From an uncultured Clostridia bacterium (GTDB lineage: Bacteria; Bacillota; Clostridia; TANB77; CAG-508): a stretch of 64,000 nt of DNA. The position numbers were made by a program, and so were the translations under genes. The DNA lies in NCBI GenBank assembly GCA_934178555.1, contig CAKPQL010000003.1:1-64000 (forward strand). Direction: 5' to 3'. A model generated the notes under the pieces. It was not told where the DNA came from. It did not search any database and was given only the letters and a program-made list of their open reading frames with translations. Positions 46,016 through 54,338 of the stretch are shown piece by piece (within the stretch, counting starts at the first letter, position 1; every line of letters starts with the position of its first letter).

Positions 46016-47457
46016 TATCCAATACTTCCCTCCAATTCCAAATTTATTAAATTATTCATTTCCACAGCATATTCTACTGGTAGTTCTTTAGATATTGGTG
46101 ATGCAAATCCTCTTACAATCATAGCTTTTGCATCTTCTTCTGATAGACCTCTAGACATTAAATAAAATATCTCCTTATCACTAATCTTTCCTATTTTTGC
46201 TTCATGAGAAAATTCAACTTCATCTGTCTTTATATCATTTACTGGAATTGTATCAGATCTTGATATATCATCCAACATTAAAGACTCACAGCTTACACTG
46301 CACTTTGAATTTTTTGCATTTTCTTGTATTCTAACCAAAGCTCTATAAGTACATGCTCCTCCATCTTTTGAAATTGATTTTGAATTAACAACAGATGATG
46401 TATTAGGTGCATTGTGTACTACTTTAAATCCTGTATCTAGATTCTGTCCGCCTCCAGCAAAGGTAATACCTGTATATTCTGTCTTTGCTCCTTCTCCATT
46501 TAAAATGCTCATTGGATATAGCATTGATATTTTAGAACCAAATGATCCTGTTACCCAATCAATTTGTGCATTTTTTCCTACTATAGCTTTTTTTGTATTT
46601 AAGTTCATCATATTTTTTGACCAGTTTTCAATTGTAGAATATCGTAAATAAGCATTATCTTTTACATATAATTCTACACAGCCTGCATGTAAGTTAACTT
46701 TATTATATTTTGGTGCAGAACATCCCTCTATAAAGTGCAAACTTGCTCCTTCATCTACAATAATCAATGTATGTTCAAATTGACCTGACTCTGGTGAATT
46801 TAATCTAAAATATGACTGAAGTGGAATATCCACTTTGACATTTTTAGGTACATATACAAAAGAACCTCCAGACCATACAGCTGCATGTAATGCTACGAAT
46901 TTATGGTCATTTATAGGTACACATTTCATGAAATGCTGTTTTACTATCTCTGGATATTCTCTAACTGCTGTTTCCATATCTGTATATACTACACCTTGTT
47001 TAATTAATTCTTCTTTTATACTATGATATACAACCTCAGAATCATATTGAGCCCCCACACCAGCAAGTGATTTTTTTTCTGCTTCCGGAATTCCTAAATT
47101 ATCAAATGTTTTCTTTATGTCTTCCGGAACATCATCCCAACTAGAATTAAGTTTAGATTTTGGCTTTACATATGTTGCTATATCTTCCATTTTTAGTTCT
47201 GATAAATCTGGTCCCCATGTTGGCAATTCTAGTTCATTATATACATCTAAGGCCTTTAGTCTTATTTCTTTCATCCAATTAGGCTCATTTTTTTTAGTTG
47301 ATATCTCTTCTACTATTTCTCTATTTAAACCTTTTTGCATTTTAAACTCATAATCGTCTTTGTTTTTTATATCATATATATTTTGATTTACATCTTCTAC
47401 TATTGTTTTATTCGCCACTTTTTTCCCAGCCTTTCTTATATTACTTGTATTGCTCAT
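46015..47457 (-). CDS. sufB: Iron-sulfur scaffold protein SufB
   Basis: Core of the SufBC2D scaffold on which clusters are built. The 480-residue protein shows S-L-A-G-V-G-A-Q-Y-D-S-E-V-V-Y-H, S-G-G-S-F-V-Y-V-P, the C-S-A-P (cysteine ligand region) and the C-terminal E-F-S-H-E-A-K-I-G-K with F-Y-L-M-S-R-G-L. I start at ATG 47457, because the frame's earlier start is a TTG without a better ribosome site. The ATG has AAGAAGG just ahead and overlaps the sufC stop region by 17 bases. It lacks no key region visible to me. Confidence 0.96.
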   Translation of the reverse strand: MSNTSNIRKAGKKVANKTIVEDVNQNIYDIKNKDDYEFKMQKGLNREIVEEISTKKNEPNWMKEIRLKALDVYNELELPTWGPDLSELKMEDIATYVKPKSKLNSSWDDVPEDIKKTFDNLGIPEAEKKSLAGVGAQYDSEVVYHSIKEELIKQGVVYTDMETAVREYPEIVKQHFMKCVPINDHKFVALHAAVWSGGSFVYVPKNVKVDIPLQSYFRLNSPESGQFEHTLIIVDEGASLHFIEGCSAPKYNKVNLHAGCVELYVKDNAYLRYSTIENWSKNMMNLNTKKAIVGKNAQIDWVTGSFGSKISMLYPMSILNGEGAKTEYTGITFAGGGQNLDTGFKVVHNAPNTSSVVNSKSISKDGGACTYRALVRIQENAKNSKCSVSCESLMLDDISRSDTIPVNDIKTDEVEFSHEAKIGKISDKEIFYLMSRGLSEEDAKAMIVRGFASPISKELPVEYAVEMNNLINLELEGSIG

Positions 47458-48175
47458 AGCCTTCTTCTTCAATACATTTTGCTAAATCACTGTTTCCTGT
47501 TTTTACTATTTTTCCATTTACTAAAACATGTACATAGTCAACATTTAAGTGTTTTAATATACGAGTGTTGTGAGTTATAATTAATACTGCATTTTCATTT
47601 GTTTTGTACATTTCAATACCTTTTGATACTGTCCTTATTGCGTCTACATCTAAGCCTGAATCAGTCTCGTCCAATATTGCCAATTTAGGATTTAGCACAA
47701 GCATTTGCAATATTTCATTCTTCTTCTTTTCTCCTCCAGAGAATCCAACATTCAAATCTCTTTCTACTAATTTTGGATTCATGTTTAACTCTTCTATATA
47801 TTTATTTACTTGCTCTTTAAATTCAAATATTTTTACTGGTTGATTTGTAACTTTGTTTTTTGTATATTTTAAAAAGTTCATTCCTGTAATACCTGGTATT
47901 TCTTCTGGTAATTGGAATGACATAAAAATACCTTTTTTAGCTATTTTATCTGTTGTCAAATCATTTATATTTTCTCCTTCAAACTCTACTTTTCCACTTT
48001 GTTTGCTATATTCTGGATTATTTAATATTACATTTGCAAGTGTTGATTTTCCAGCTCCATTTGGTCCCATAATAACATGAACTTCACCTTTATTTATTCT
48101 TAAATTTAATCCTTTTAATATCTCTTTTTCTCCTGCATTAACATATAAATCTTTTATTTCTAATAATGTATCCAT
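47441..48175 (-). CDS. sufC: Iron-sulfur assembly ATPase SufC
   Basis: ABC-type ATPase that powers the SufBCD scaffold in the cytosol. The 244 residues have Walker A G-P-N-G-A-G-K-S-T (about 38-46), the Q-loop region F-M-S-F-Q-L-P-E-E-I, the signature N-V-G-F-S-G-G-E-K-K and Walker B L-A-I-L-D-E-T-D-S-G-L-D. The E-T-D-S sequence is typical for SufC. It is the first gene of the operon. The promoter (-35 48249-48254, -10 48226-48231) lies ahead of ATG 48175, with a putative Rrf2 operator just downstream of the -10. Confidence 0.96.
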   Translation of the reverse strand: MDTLLEIKDLYVNAGEKEILKGLNLRINKGEVHVIMGPNGAGKSTLANVILNNPEYSKQSGKVEFEGENINDLTTDKIAKKGIFMSFQLPEEIPGITGMNFLKYTKNKVTNQPVKIFEFKEQVNKYIEELNMNPKLVERDLNVGFSGGEKKKNEILQMLVLNPKLAILDETDSGLDVDAIRTVSKGIEMYKTNENAVLIITHNTRILKHLNVDYVHVLVNGKIVKTGNSDLAKCIEEEGYEQYK

Positions 48176-48207
48176 CTAATTATTCTCCTATCATATATTA
48201 TTGTTTT

Positions 48208-48254
48208 CATACCAATTAAGTAGGAATTATATCATATATTTCCTATATAGTCAA
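48208..48254 (-). promoter_or_regulatory. suf operon promoter with candidate Rrf2 operator
   Basis: The minus-strand -35 TTGACT (48249-48254) and -10 TATAAT (48226-48231) have a 17-base spacer. A dyad CCTACTTAATTGGTATG (48208-48224) begins immediately after the -10, where a bound repressor would block transcription start. The same motif occurs in the promoter of the neighbouring Rrf2 gene. Confidence 0.75.
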
Positions 48255-48276
48255 CTTAAACCACCTTATGCTATTA

Positions 48277-48675
48277 CTATTTTAAGAAGTCTGCCAAAGT
48301 TTTGCTATCCACATAATCATTTATTGTTTTATCTAAACCTTCCCAAAACGAATATGTAACGCAATCTGTTTTCTTATTGCATGTACCATCTTCTGATAAA
48401 CATATTATTGGTGCTAAATCACCTTCTGTAGCCCTTAAAATATCTCCAATTTTGTATTCTTCTGGTTTCTTTATTAATTTATATCCACCATTGTTTCCTC
48501 TAGCTGTTTGTAGATACCCCGCTTTATTAAGTAAAGCAACTATTTGCTCTAAATATTTCATTGATACATCTTGTCTTTTAGCAATATCTTTTAAAGAAAT
48601 AAATGTTCCTTTATTGTTCAATGCTAAATCTATCATTATTCTTAATGCATATCTTCCCTTTGATGATACTATCAT
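48277..48675 (-). CDS. Rrf2-family (IscR-like) transcription regulator
   Basis: A 132-residue winged-helix regulator beginning M-I-V-S-S-K-G-R-Y-A-L-R. It has the recognition helix region (D-V-S-M-K-Y-L-E-Q-I) and, at about 93-108, three cysteines (I-C-L-S-E-D-G-T-C then K-K-T-D-C), which match the [2Fe-2S] ligand pattern of IscR-like proteins. Placed directly upstream of the suf operon on the same strand, it is most probably its iron-sulfur-sensing repressor. Its own promoter holds the same candidate operator, implying autoregulation. The ATG 48675 follows GGAGG. Confidence 0.92.
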   Translation of the reverse strand: MIVSSKGRYALRIMIDLALNNKGTFISLKDIAKRQDVSMKYLEQIVALLNKAGYLQTARGNNGGYKLIKKPEEYKIGDILRATEGDLAPIICLSEDGTCNKKTDCVTYSFWEGLDKTINDYVDSKTLADFLK

Positions 48676-48683
48676 ATTATCTC

Positions 48684-48725
48684 CTCCAATATTTTTATTA
48701 TACTACTAAATTGGTAGGAATTACA
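48684..48725 (-). promoter_or_regulatory. Promoter and candidate operator of the Rrf2 gene
   Basis: The minus-strand -35 TTGTAA and -10 TATAAT are 18 bases apart, and the dyad CCTACCAATTTAGTAGT (48702-48718) fills the spacer between them. It matches the operator in the suf promoter closely (A-T-T-C-C-T-A-C shared exactly). Confidence 0.7.
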
Positions 48726-48816
48726 AGTCATTATCGATTATTTGGCAAATTTTATTGTTTATGCTATAATAAATTATGTTAGTATTAACTAAAATTTATT
48801 TTTGGAGGAAACTTCT

Positions 48817-49611
48817 ATGACTAATATTTATCCCGCTCTTTCTTATTACCATGAGGCTAATCGGTACGATGTAGTTTTCGCCGAAGAACCTCTCCTTGGC
48901 AAAAAGCGGCACATTGAAAATGTAATGCGTCTTGGTGTATCAATTGCTAATGCTCAAAATTTGTCGCTTGATAACTTTCTTCTTTTAGCATGTTTGGAGC
49001 ACCATGACGACGGTCGTGCAGACCAGTATCGACTCTTAGGAAAATTCTGGGATACGGAAGTATCTCACAATGTTCTTGGCATTGACAGACTCGATAAATT
49101 TCTTCAGCATAATAATCTGAAAGTTGACAAGGGCATCGAAATCTTGCGTCAGGTTATGTTGTATCACGGTCGAGTTCATCTTCTTGCTAATGTTTCAGGC
49201 GAGACTAAAGCATATGTAGAGTTGGTTACTGCTGCAGACGACTTTGAAAACGCCTGCTCATGCGTTAGCTACCTTGTAAAAGAGGTGGAAAATGATGAAA
49301 AAGGTTATTTAAAAAACAACCCAAATGCAGACCAGCTTACAGTTTCAGACTATGTTTTCTTTCACTTTAAGAGTGGAGAAAAGTTCGACAAGATGGTATG
49401 GTGTCACACCTATGCCGAGTATGTACTCTTTGCTGCAACACTTGCTACAAACTGTATCAAAAAATACGGTAACATCGCAAAAGTTGCACTCTCGCAACCG
49501 GGATATGGCTATTCCTCGATACTCGATGGATACCATGATGTTTTTGAAAAAACATTGAGTCCTAAAATGGTGGAAGATGCATATAACATCATTTCATCTA
49601 TGGTTGAATAG
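48817..49611 (+). CDS. HD-domain-like hydrolase, probably acquired
   Basis: A 264-residue soluble protein. Metal-binding residues are suggested by K-K-R-H-I-E-N (about 30), L-E-H-H-D-D-G-R (about 66-73) and Y-H-G-R-V-H (about 116), an HD-superfamily-like pattern of possible phosphohydrolase activity. Exact family not recognised. Start: ATG 48817 with GGAGG seven bases ahead. Codon use is clearly GC-richer than in neighbouring genes (many CGT, GAC, CTT codons, with a few clusters of C-ending codons), and two in-frame CGG codons occur (48859-48861 and 48906-48908). It is a stand-alone gene with its own terminator, and likely recently transferred. Confidence 0.7.
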   Translation: MTNIYPALSYYHEANRYDVVFAEEPLLGKKRHIENVMRLGVSIANAQNLSLDNFLLLACLEHHDDGRADQYRLLGKFWDTEVSHNVLGIDRLDKFLQHNNLKVDKGIEILRQVMLYHGRVHLLANVSGETKAYVELVTAADDFENACSCVSYLVKEVENDEKGYLKNNPNADQLTVSDYVFFHFKSGEKFDKMVWCHTYAEYVLFAATLATNCIKKYGNIAKVALSQPGYGYSSILDGYHDVFEKTLSPKMVEDAYNIISSMVE

Positions 49612-49631
49612 TTCTAACCATACTCCATCAG

Positions 49632-49655
49632 CATACAGCATTTAATTGCTGTATG
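49632..49655 (+). terminator. Terminator of the HD-domain gene
   Basis: Nine-base perfect arms (49632-49640, 49647-49655) followed by a run of seven T. Confidence 0.92.
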
Positions 49656-49667
49656 TTTTTTTATATA

Positions 49668-49737
49668 AAAAAAGCAGATTATTTATGAGGCTGCTGAAAA
49701 AGTAGCCTCATTATTTATCTGCCTTTTTAAATACGAA
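49668..49737 (-). terminator. Long terminator overlapping the end of the GtrA gene
   Basis: Long arms ending in GAGGCT/AGCCTC near the loop and AAAAAGCAGAT/ATCTGCCTTTTT at the base, with a short mismatched zone between. The gtrA stop is inside the right arm. T-rich on the minus strand after the stem. Confidence 0.7.
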
Positions 49738-50148
49738 TAATTTACTTAAAATATAATTTCCTACAATCACTACTACTTGTGAAATTAATGTAAATATTAC
49801 AACATATAAATTAGAATTTAGCCCAAGCAATGTAACGAAAAACCACATTATAATCATTTCCATAATTAGAGTAGTAATTCTAGCTACAACAAAACTACTA
49901 AATTCTTTTAATTTATTTTGATTTTTACTTTCAAACACAAAATTTCTATTAGTAAAATATGCAAATAAAACTGCTGCAACCCATGATATAATTACTGCTA
50001 TTTGTAATTGTACGGCATTACTTGCTTCTAATACTGTAAACAGCAAAGCATATTTTACTCCTAAACTTACAACTGTAGCTAATACACCAAATATCAAATA
50101 TAATATTATTTCTTTGTATTTTTTATATAACTCTAATAATTTATTCAT
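49711..50148 (-). CDS. GtrA-family membrane protein (polyprenyl-phosphate-sugar flippase-like)
   Basis: A 145-residue protein with four membrane segments (about 15-35, 45-65, 83-103, 113-133) and the family's F-A-Y-F-T-N-R-N-F-V-F motif between helices 2 and 3. GtrA proteins assist transfer of undecaprenyl-phosphate sugars across the membrane. I chose ATG 50148 with GGGG six bases ahead. An upstream ATG at 50160 would overlap the GT2 gene by 11 bases. It is the last gene of the wall-polymer operon and probably works with the GT2 protein next to it. Confidence 0.88.
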   Translation of the reverse strand: MNKLLELYKKYKEIILYLIFGVLATVVSLGVKYALLFTVLEASNAVQLQIAVIISWVAAVLFAYFTNRNFVFESKNQNKLKEFSSFVVARITTLIMEMIIMWFFVTLLGLNSNLYVVIFTLISQVVVIVGNYILSKLFVFKKADK

Positions 50149-50149
50149 T

Positions 50150-51097
50150 TTATTCCCCATCTTCTTTTAATTCCTTTAATTTATCTAAATACTCTGTATA
50201 CTTCATTTCAAAATCCTGCTTAGACTTTCTACTAACTGTATCTAATATTAGGCCACCAAAGAATGATTGTATTGCACATATATAAAAGAATATTGATGCA
50301 ATAAATGACGGAATCTTTGGTACTAGTCCTGATTTAACATAATCTATTATAACTGGAGTCAAGAATCCAGAACCTATTATAAATAGCACTAATGCTAACC
50401 ACATAAAAAATGATAAAGGTCTATAGTTTTTGTATAACGAAACAATAGTTTTTAACACTTTAAATCCATCCGAATACGTATTTAGTTTTGAAGAACTTCC
50501 CTCTGGTCTATCTTGATATTCAATTATTACATTTTTTGCAAATAAATTTTTGTCTAATGTATGGATTGTCATTTCAGTTTCAATTTCAAATCCTTTTGAT
50601 AATACAGGGAAAGTCTTTACAAAGCAATAACTGAATGCTCTATACCCAGTCATAACATCTCTAATATTACTCTTGTATATAAAATTAATTAATCCTCTAA
50701 CTAAAACGTTTCCAAAATTATGAAATGGTCTTTTATTTTCTGTAAAATAAGTAGACGAAAGTCTATCTCCAATTACCATATCTACTTTATCATTTAATAC
50801 TAAATTTACCATTTCTCTTGCGCTTGATGAAGGATACGTATCATCTCCATCTGTCATTATATAACATTCTGCATCGATTTCCCTAAACATTCTTTTTATA
50901 ACATTACCTTTTCCTTGCTTCTTTTCATATCTAACTATAGCTCCTGCATTCCTTGCAATTTCATCAGTTCCGTCTGTTGAATTATTATCATATACATAAA
51001 TAACAGCTTCTGGTAAATCTCTTTTAAAATCTTCAATTACTTTTCTTATTGTTTTTGATTCATTATAACAAGGTATTAATACCGCTATCTTATCCAT
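50150..51097 (-). CDS. GT2-family glycosyltransferase with C-terminal membrane pair (polyprenyl-phosphate sugar synthase-like)
   Basis: A 315-residue protein. N-terminal GT-A domain starts I-A-V-L-I-P-C-Y-N-E-S, then shows Y-D-N-N-S-T-D-G-T and M-T-D-G-D-D-T-Y (DXD). Two membrane helices lie at about 235-255 and 270-290. This is the DPM1/CsbB-like layout, which loads a sugar from a nucleotide sugar onto undecaprenyl phosphate on the inner face of the membrane. Next gene: gtrA, whose usual role is flipping such lipid sugars. Start is ATG 51097; the membrane-protein gene ends 3 bases upstream. Confidence 0.9.
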   Translation of the reverse strand: MDKIAVLIPCYNESKTIRKVIEDFKRDLPEAVIYVYDNNSTDGTDEIARNAGAIVRYEKKQGKGNVIKRMFREIDAECYIMTDGDDTYPSSSAREMVNLVLNDKVDMVIGDRLSSTYFTENKRPFHNFGNVLVRGLINFIYKSNIRDVMTGYRAFSYCFVKTFPVLSKGFEIETEMTIHTLDKNLFAKNVIIEYQDRPEGSSSKLNTYSDGFKVLKTIVSLYKNYRPLSFFMWLALVLFIIGSGFLTPVIIDYVKSGLVPKIPSFIASIFFYICAIQSFFGGLILDTVSRKSKQDFEMKYTEYLDKLKELKEDGE

Positions 51098-51099
51098 AA

Positions 51100-52482
51100 T
51101 TAGCTCTCCGTTTCTACTTTTTCTTCTTTATGTTTGTAATCACTATATATTTTATAAATACACCATGGTACAACTACCCAAAAAGTTAACATTGTTATAT
51201 ATACATATCTAGTTGATGGCACTGGCATAGCAGGTGCTAAACTTAACATATTAAGCAAAGATGGTAAAATAAGTAATAGAATTTTTTTATCTTTGTATTT
51301 CTTTATTAATACAATAATAGCAATTATTGATAAATACATATATATTGCAGGTCTCATTGTTATTATACCTAACGTTCCAGTTTGCCATTTATTTTCTATG
51401 TTTTTTAGTTCTTTTACCAATGTAGGTAATTTAGAATTTTCCTTTAGCTCAGGATATACATTTTCATAAATATATAATTCCGTCTCTGTAAACATTCCTG
51501 CAACATAAGATTCTAGAAAAGGTATTGGGCTATAAAAAAATGAAGTTGTTTTTATATAGTATTTTACTACTTCTAGTGGATATTGTATAGCTTTATGCAA
51601 CCCTATTTTTAAATATTCAGTTCCATTTTCTTTCAAAGCTTCTACTTTTTGGGCTCTTATACTATAATCCATATTATAAAGTTTATATGTGTTTTTTAAT
51701 TCTTCAACGTCTACAAACTCACTCATATTTTCTATATCTTCTTCAGTAAATTCCACTTTATCATTATTTAACATTTTTGCCAAAATATGTGATACAGGTC
51801 CATACTTGTTTGAATAATTAGCTTCTTTGATATTTAATATTTTAAATCCTACACTAGTCATAAGTAAATATGCTGCAATCCAACCTATGCAAACGAAATA
51901 AATACTTTTTTCTTTTCTATATATCAAAATTAAAACTAATGCCATTATTCCAATTACAATTATACCGTTATGTCTAAATAAACTAACTAGTAAACCTGCC
52001 ATAAAAAGTAATAAGCAATGATACCATTTTTTTAACCATTCTTTGTCATTAATTATATCTATTAGAAAAGCTATTAATAAAAGTATCCAAAAAGAATACA
52101 ATACATCCTTAAGCATATTTACTGCAAAATTAAAATTAAGAGGTGTTAAAGCAAATAGGCAAGATACAAAAAATAACACTAATTTATTTACTTTATAATA
52201 TTTTTCTATTCTAGTTAATGTATAAGCAAAAATGAATGCTATTAATATATATTGTATTATTATTACAAAAGCTGGAGAATTACAAATTCGTGTTAAAAGG
52301 AAAATATATATAGTGCTATATGCTGGATGCCAATTGTCAATTTCTCCTGTTTGTACTTGATTCCATTGAACCATGGCATCAGGAGAAAGTATTCCTGGCC
52401 AATAAGCTAACATTACAATTGAAAATACGATTATCATAGGTAAAGCATATACAAGTATTGATGGCATTTTAAACTTTTTCAT
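51100..52482 (-). CDS. Multi-pass membrane protein, DUF6020-like (GT-C-type candidate)
   Basis: A 460-residue protein with about ten hydrophobic segments. After the first helix comes L-A-Y-W-P-G-I-L-S-P-D-A-M-V-Q-W and then N-W-H-P-A-Y-S-T, a loop with acidic and histidine residues as in membrane GT-C sugar transferases. It resembles DUF6020 proteins, whose function I cannot assert. A large non-membrane loop lies at about 225-345. In context it could be the extracytoplasmic transferase using the lipid sugar made by the GT2/GtrA pair. It overlaps wecB by 14 bases. Confidence 0.75.
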   Translation of the reverse strand: MKKFKMPSILVYALPMIIVFSIVMLAYWPGILSPDAMVQWNQVQTGEIDNWHPAYSTIYIFLLTRICNSPAFVIIIQYILIAFIFAYTLTRIEKYYKVNKLVLFFVSCLFALTPLNFNFAVNMLKDVLYSFWILLLIAFLIDIINDKEWLKKWYHCLLLFMAGLLVSLFRHNGIIVIGIMALVLILIYRKEKSIYFVCIGWIAAYLLMTSVGFKILNIKEANYSNKYGPVSHILAKMLNNDKVEFTEEDIENMSEFVDVEELKNTYKLYNMDYSIRAQKVEALKENGTEYLKIGLHKAIQYPLEVVKYYIKTTSFFYSPIPFLESYVAGMFTETELYIYENVYPELKENSKLPTLVKELKNIENKWQTGTLGIITMRPAIYMYLSIIAIIVLIKKYKDKKILLLILPSLLNMLSLAPAMPVPSTRYVYITMLTFWVVVPWCIYKIYSDYKHKEEKVETES

Positions 52483-53599
52483 TTAGTTTCTCCTTTCCAT
52501 ATTTTTGGATTATTGCATCTGCAATTCTTTTGCTTGCATACCCATCTCCATATGGATTAGATGCTTTACTCATACTATCATATATTTCTTTATTTGTTAA
52601 TAACTCTTTAGTCAAAGAATAAATTGTTTCTTCATTTGTTCCAGCTAGTTTTAAAGTTCCTGCATCTATTCCTTCAGGTCTTTCTGTTGTATCTCTTAAT
52701 ACTAATACAGGTTTACCTAAAGATGGTGCTTCTTCTTGAATTCCGCCACTATCTGTCAAGATTAAATAAGATTTATTTAAAAAATTATGAAAATCTATTA
52801 CTTCTAGTGGAGATATTAATTTTATTTTTTCGTCATCGCCTAGTATTTCATTTGCAATTTGCTTTACTTTAGGATTTAAGTGTACTGGGTATATAACCTT
52901 TACATCTGGGAACTCATCAACAATTCTTTTGATTGCTCTGAACATATGTCTCATTGGTTCACCAAGATTTTCTCTTCTGTGTGCTGTAACAAGTATTAAT
53001 TTATCGTTTCCAACCCAATCAAATATTTCATTTGAATAACTTGAATCAACTGTAGTTGCTAAAGCATCTATAGCTGTATTTCCTGTAACATATATATTTT
53101 TTTCATTCTTTCCTTCTGCAATTAAGCTTTGTTTACTCTTCTCTGTAGGAGCAAAATGCATATCTGCTAGAACACCTACCATTTGTCTATTCATTTCTTC
53201 TGGATATGGAGAATACTTATTCCAAGTTCTAAGTCCTGCTTCCACATGTCCAATATCTGTTTGTGTATAGTATGCTGCTAGTGCACCAGCAAATGTAGTA
53301 GTTGTATCTCCATGCACTAAAACAATGTTAGGTTTTTCTTTATTTATAACTTCTTCTATTCCCTTTAATGCTCTACTTGTAATATCACTTAATGTTTGCC
53401 CTTGTTGCATTATATTTAAATCGTAGTCTGGAGTAATTTTAAATACTTCCAACACTTGATCTAACATTTGTCTGTGTTGAGCAGTAACACACACAATACA
53501 CTGAATTTCTTCCCTTGATTTTAATTCTTTTACTAAAGGAGCCATTTTTATTGCTTCTGGTCTTGTTCCAAATACTGTCATTACTTTTATTTTATCCAT
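52469..53599 (-). CDS. wecB: Non-hydrolysing UDP-N-acetylglucosamine 2-epimerase
   Basis: Interconverts UDP-GlcNAc and UDP-ManNAc. The 376 residues start I-K-V-M-T-V-F-G-T-R-P-E-A-I-K-M-A-P, the family hallmark. They include V-H-G-D-T-T-T-T-F-A-G-A-L-A, V-E-A-G-L-R-T, T-A-H-R-R-E-N and T-D-S-G-G-I-Q-E-E-A-P-S-L-G-K-P. It supplies ManNAc for the linkage unit made by the neighbouring TagA-like enzyme. UDP-GlcNAc comes from GlmU, encoded at 32676. The start overlaps the TagA gene stop by 8 bases. Confidence 0.97.
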   Translation of the reverse strand: MDKIKVMTVFGTRPEAIKMAPLVKELKSREEIQCIVCVTAQHRQMLDQVLEVFKITPDYDLNIMQQGQTLSDITSRALKGIEEVINKEKPNIVLVHGDTTTTFAGALAAYYTQTDIGHVEAGLRTWNKYSPYPEEMNRQMVGVLADMHFAPTEKSKQSLIAEGKNEKNIYVTGNTAIDALATTVDSSYSNEIFDWVGNDKLILVTAHRRENLGEPMRHMFRAIKRIVDEFPDVKVIYPVHLNPKVKQIANEILGDDEKIKLISPLEVIDFHNFLNKSYLILTDSGGIQEEAPSLGKPVLVLRDTTERPEGIDAGTLKLAGTNEETIYSLTKELLTNKEIYDSMSKASNPYGDGYASKRIADAIIQKYGKEKLNEKV

Positions 53600-54329
53600 T
53601 ATTTTTCCCTCCGTCTTTTTTATGTATTAACACTAAAAATATAAATTTTATTAATTTTAGTTGCCTAAAAACACGTCTTGGTTGCTTTATTAATCTATAT
53701 AACCATTCCAAATTACATCTTATAATCCAATCTGGAGCTCTTTTTATAGAATTACTTATAACATCAAAGCTTCCTCCTACTGGCATAAATATTTTTACAG
53801 ATTTAAGTTCACTTCTATGATTAATAATAAATTGCTCTTGCTTTGGACTGCCTAATCCAACAAATAATATATTGGCACCTGATTTATTTATACTTTCCAA
53901 AACCATCTCTTCTTTTTCATAGCCATTACATGTTCCAACTATATTTATACCATGAATTTTCTTTTCTAGTTCTTCTTTTGCTTTATCTGCTACTCCAATT
54001 TTTGAACCATATAAAAATATTTTAGAATTATATTTTATAGACTCTACACATATTTCATTCATTAAATCTATACCTGTAATTCTTTGATTTATGCTACCTT
54101 TTGACATTTTTGACGCATAAACTATACCTATCCCATCTGGAATTTGATATTTTTCAGAATTAAAAATTTGAATTAAATCTTTATTTTTATAATTTTTAAT
54201 TATTATTTCTGGATTTATATTTACAATAAAATTAGAAATATTATTACTAAAATCTTTAAATATTTCTCTAACTATTTCACTATAATTAGTATTACAAACT
54301 TCAAATCCTAATATGCTTTCTTTATCCAT
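53592..54329 (-). CDS. tagA: WecG/TagA/CpsF-family N-acetylmannosaminyltransferase
   Basis: Adds ManNAc from UDP-ManNAc to lipid-linked GlcNAc, an early step of wall teichoic acid linkage-unit synthesis. The 245 residues show the family motifs P-D-G-I-G-I-V-Y-A-S-K (about 70-80), G-L-G-S-P-K-Q-E-Q-F-I and P-V-G-G-S-F-D-V-I-S-N...R-A-P-D-W-I. Direct neighbour wecB makes its donor. Together with the TagG/TagH-like exporter upstream, this argues for a teichoic-acid-like polymer rather than a capsule. Lipid-side TagO is not in the window. Confidence 0.9.
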   Translation of the reverse strand: MDKESILGFEVCNTNYSEIVREIFKDFSNNISNFIVNINPEIIIKNYKNKDLIQIFNSEKYQIPDGIGIVYASKMSKGSINQRITGIDLMNEICVESIKYNSKIFLYGSKIGVADKAKEELEKKIHGINIVGTCNGYEKEEMVLESINKSGANILFVGLGSPKQEQFIINHRSELKSVKIFMPVGGSFDVISNSIKRAPDWIIRCNLEWLYRLIKQPRRVFRQLKLIKFIFLVLIHKKDGGKNNG

Positions 54330-54338
54330 ATTATTTCC

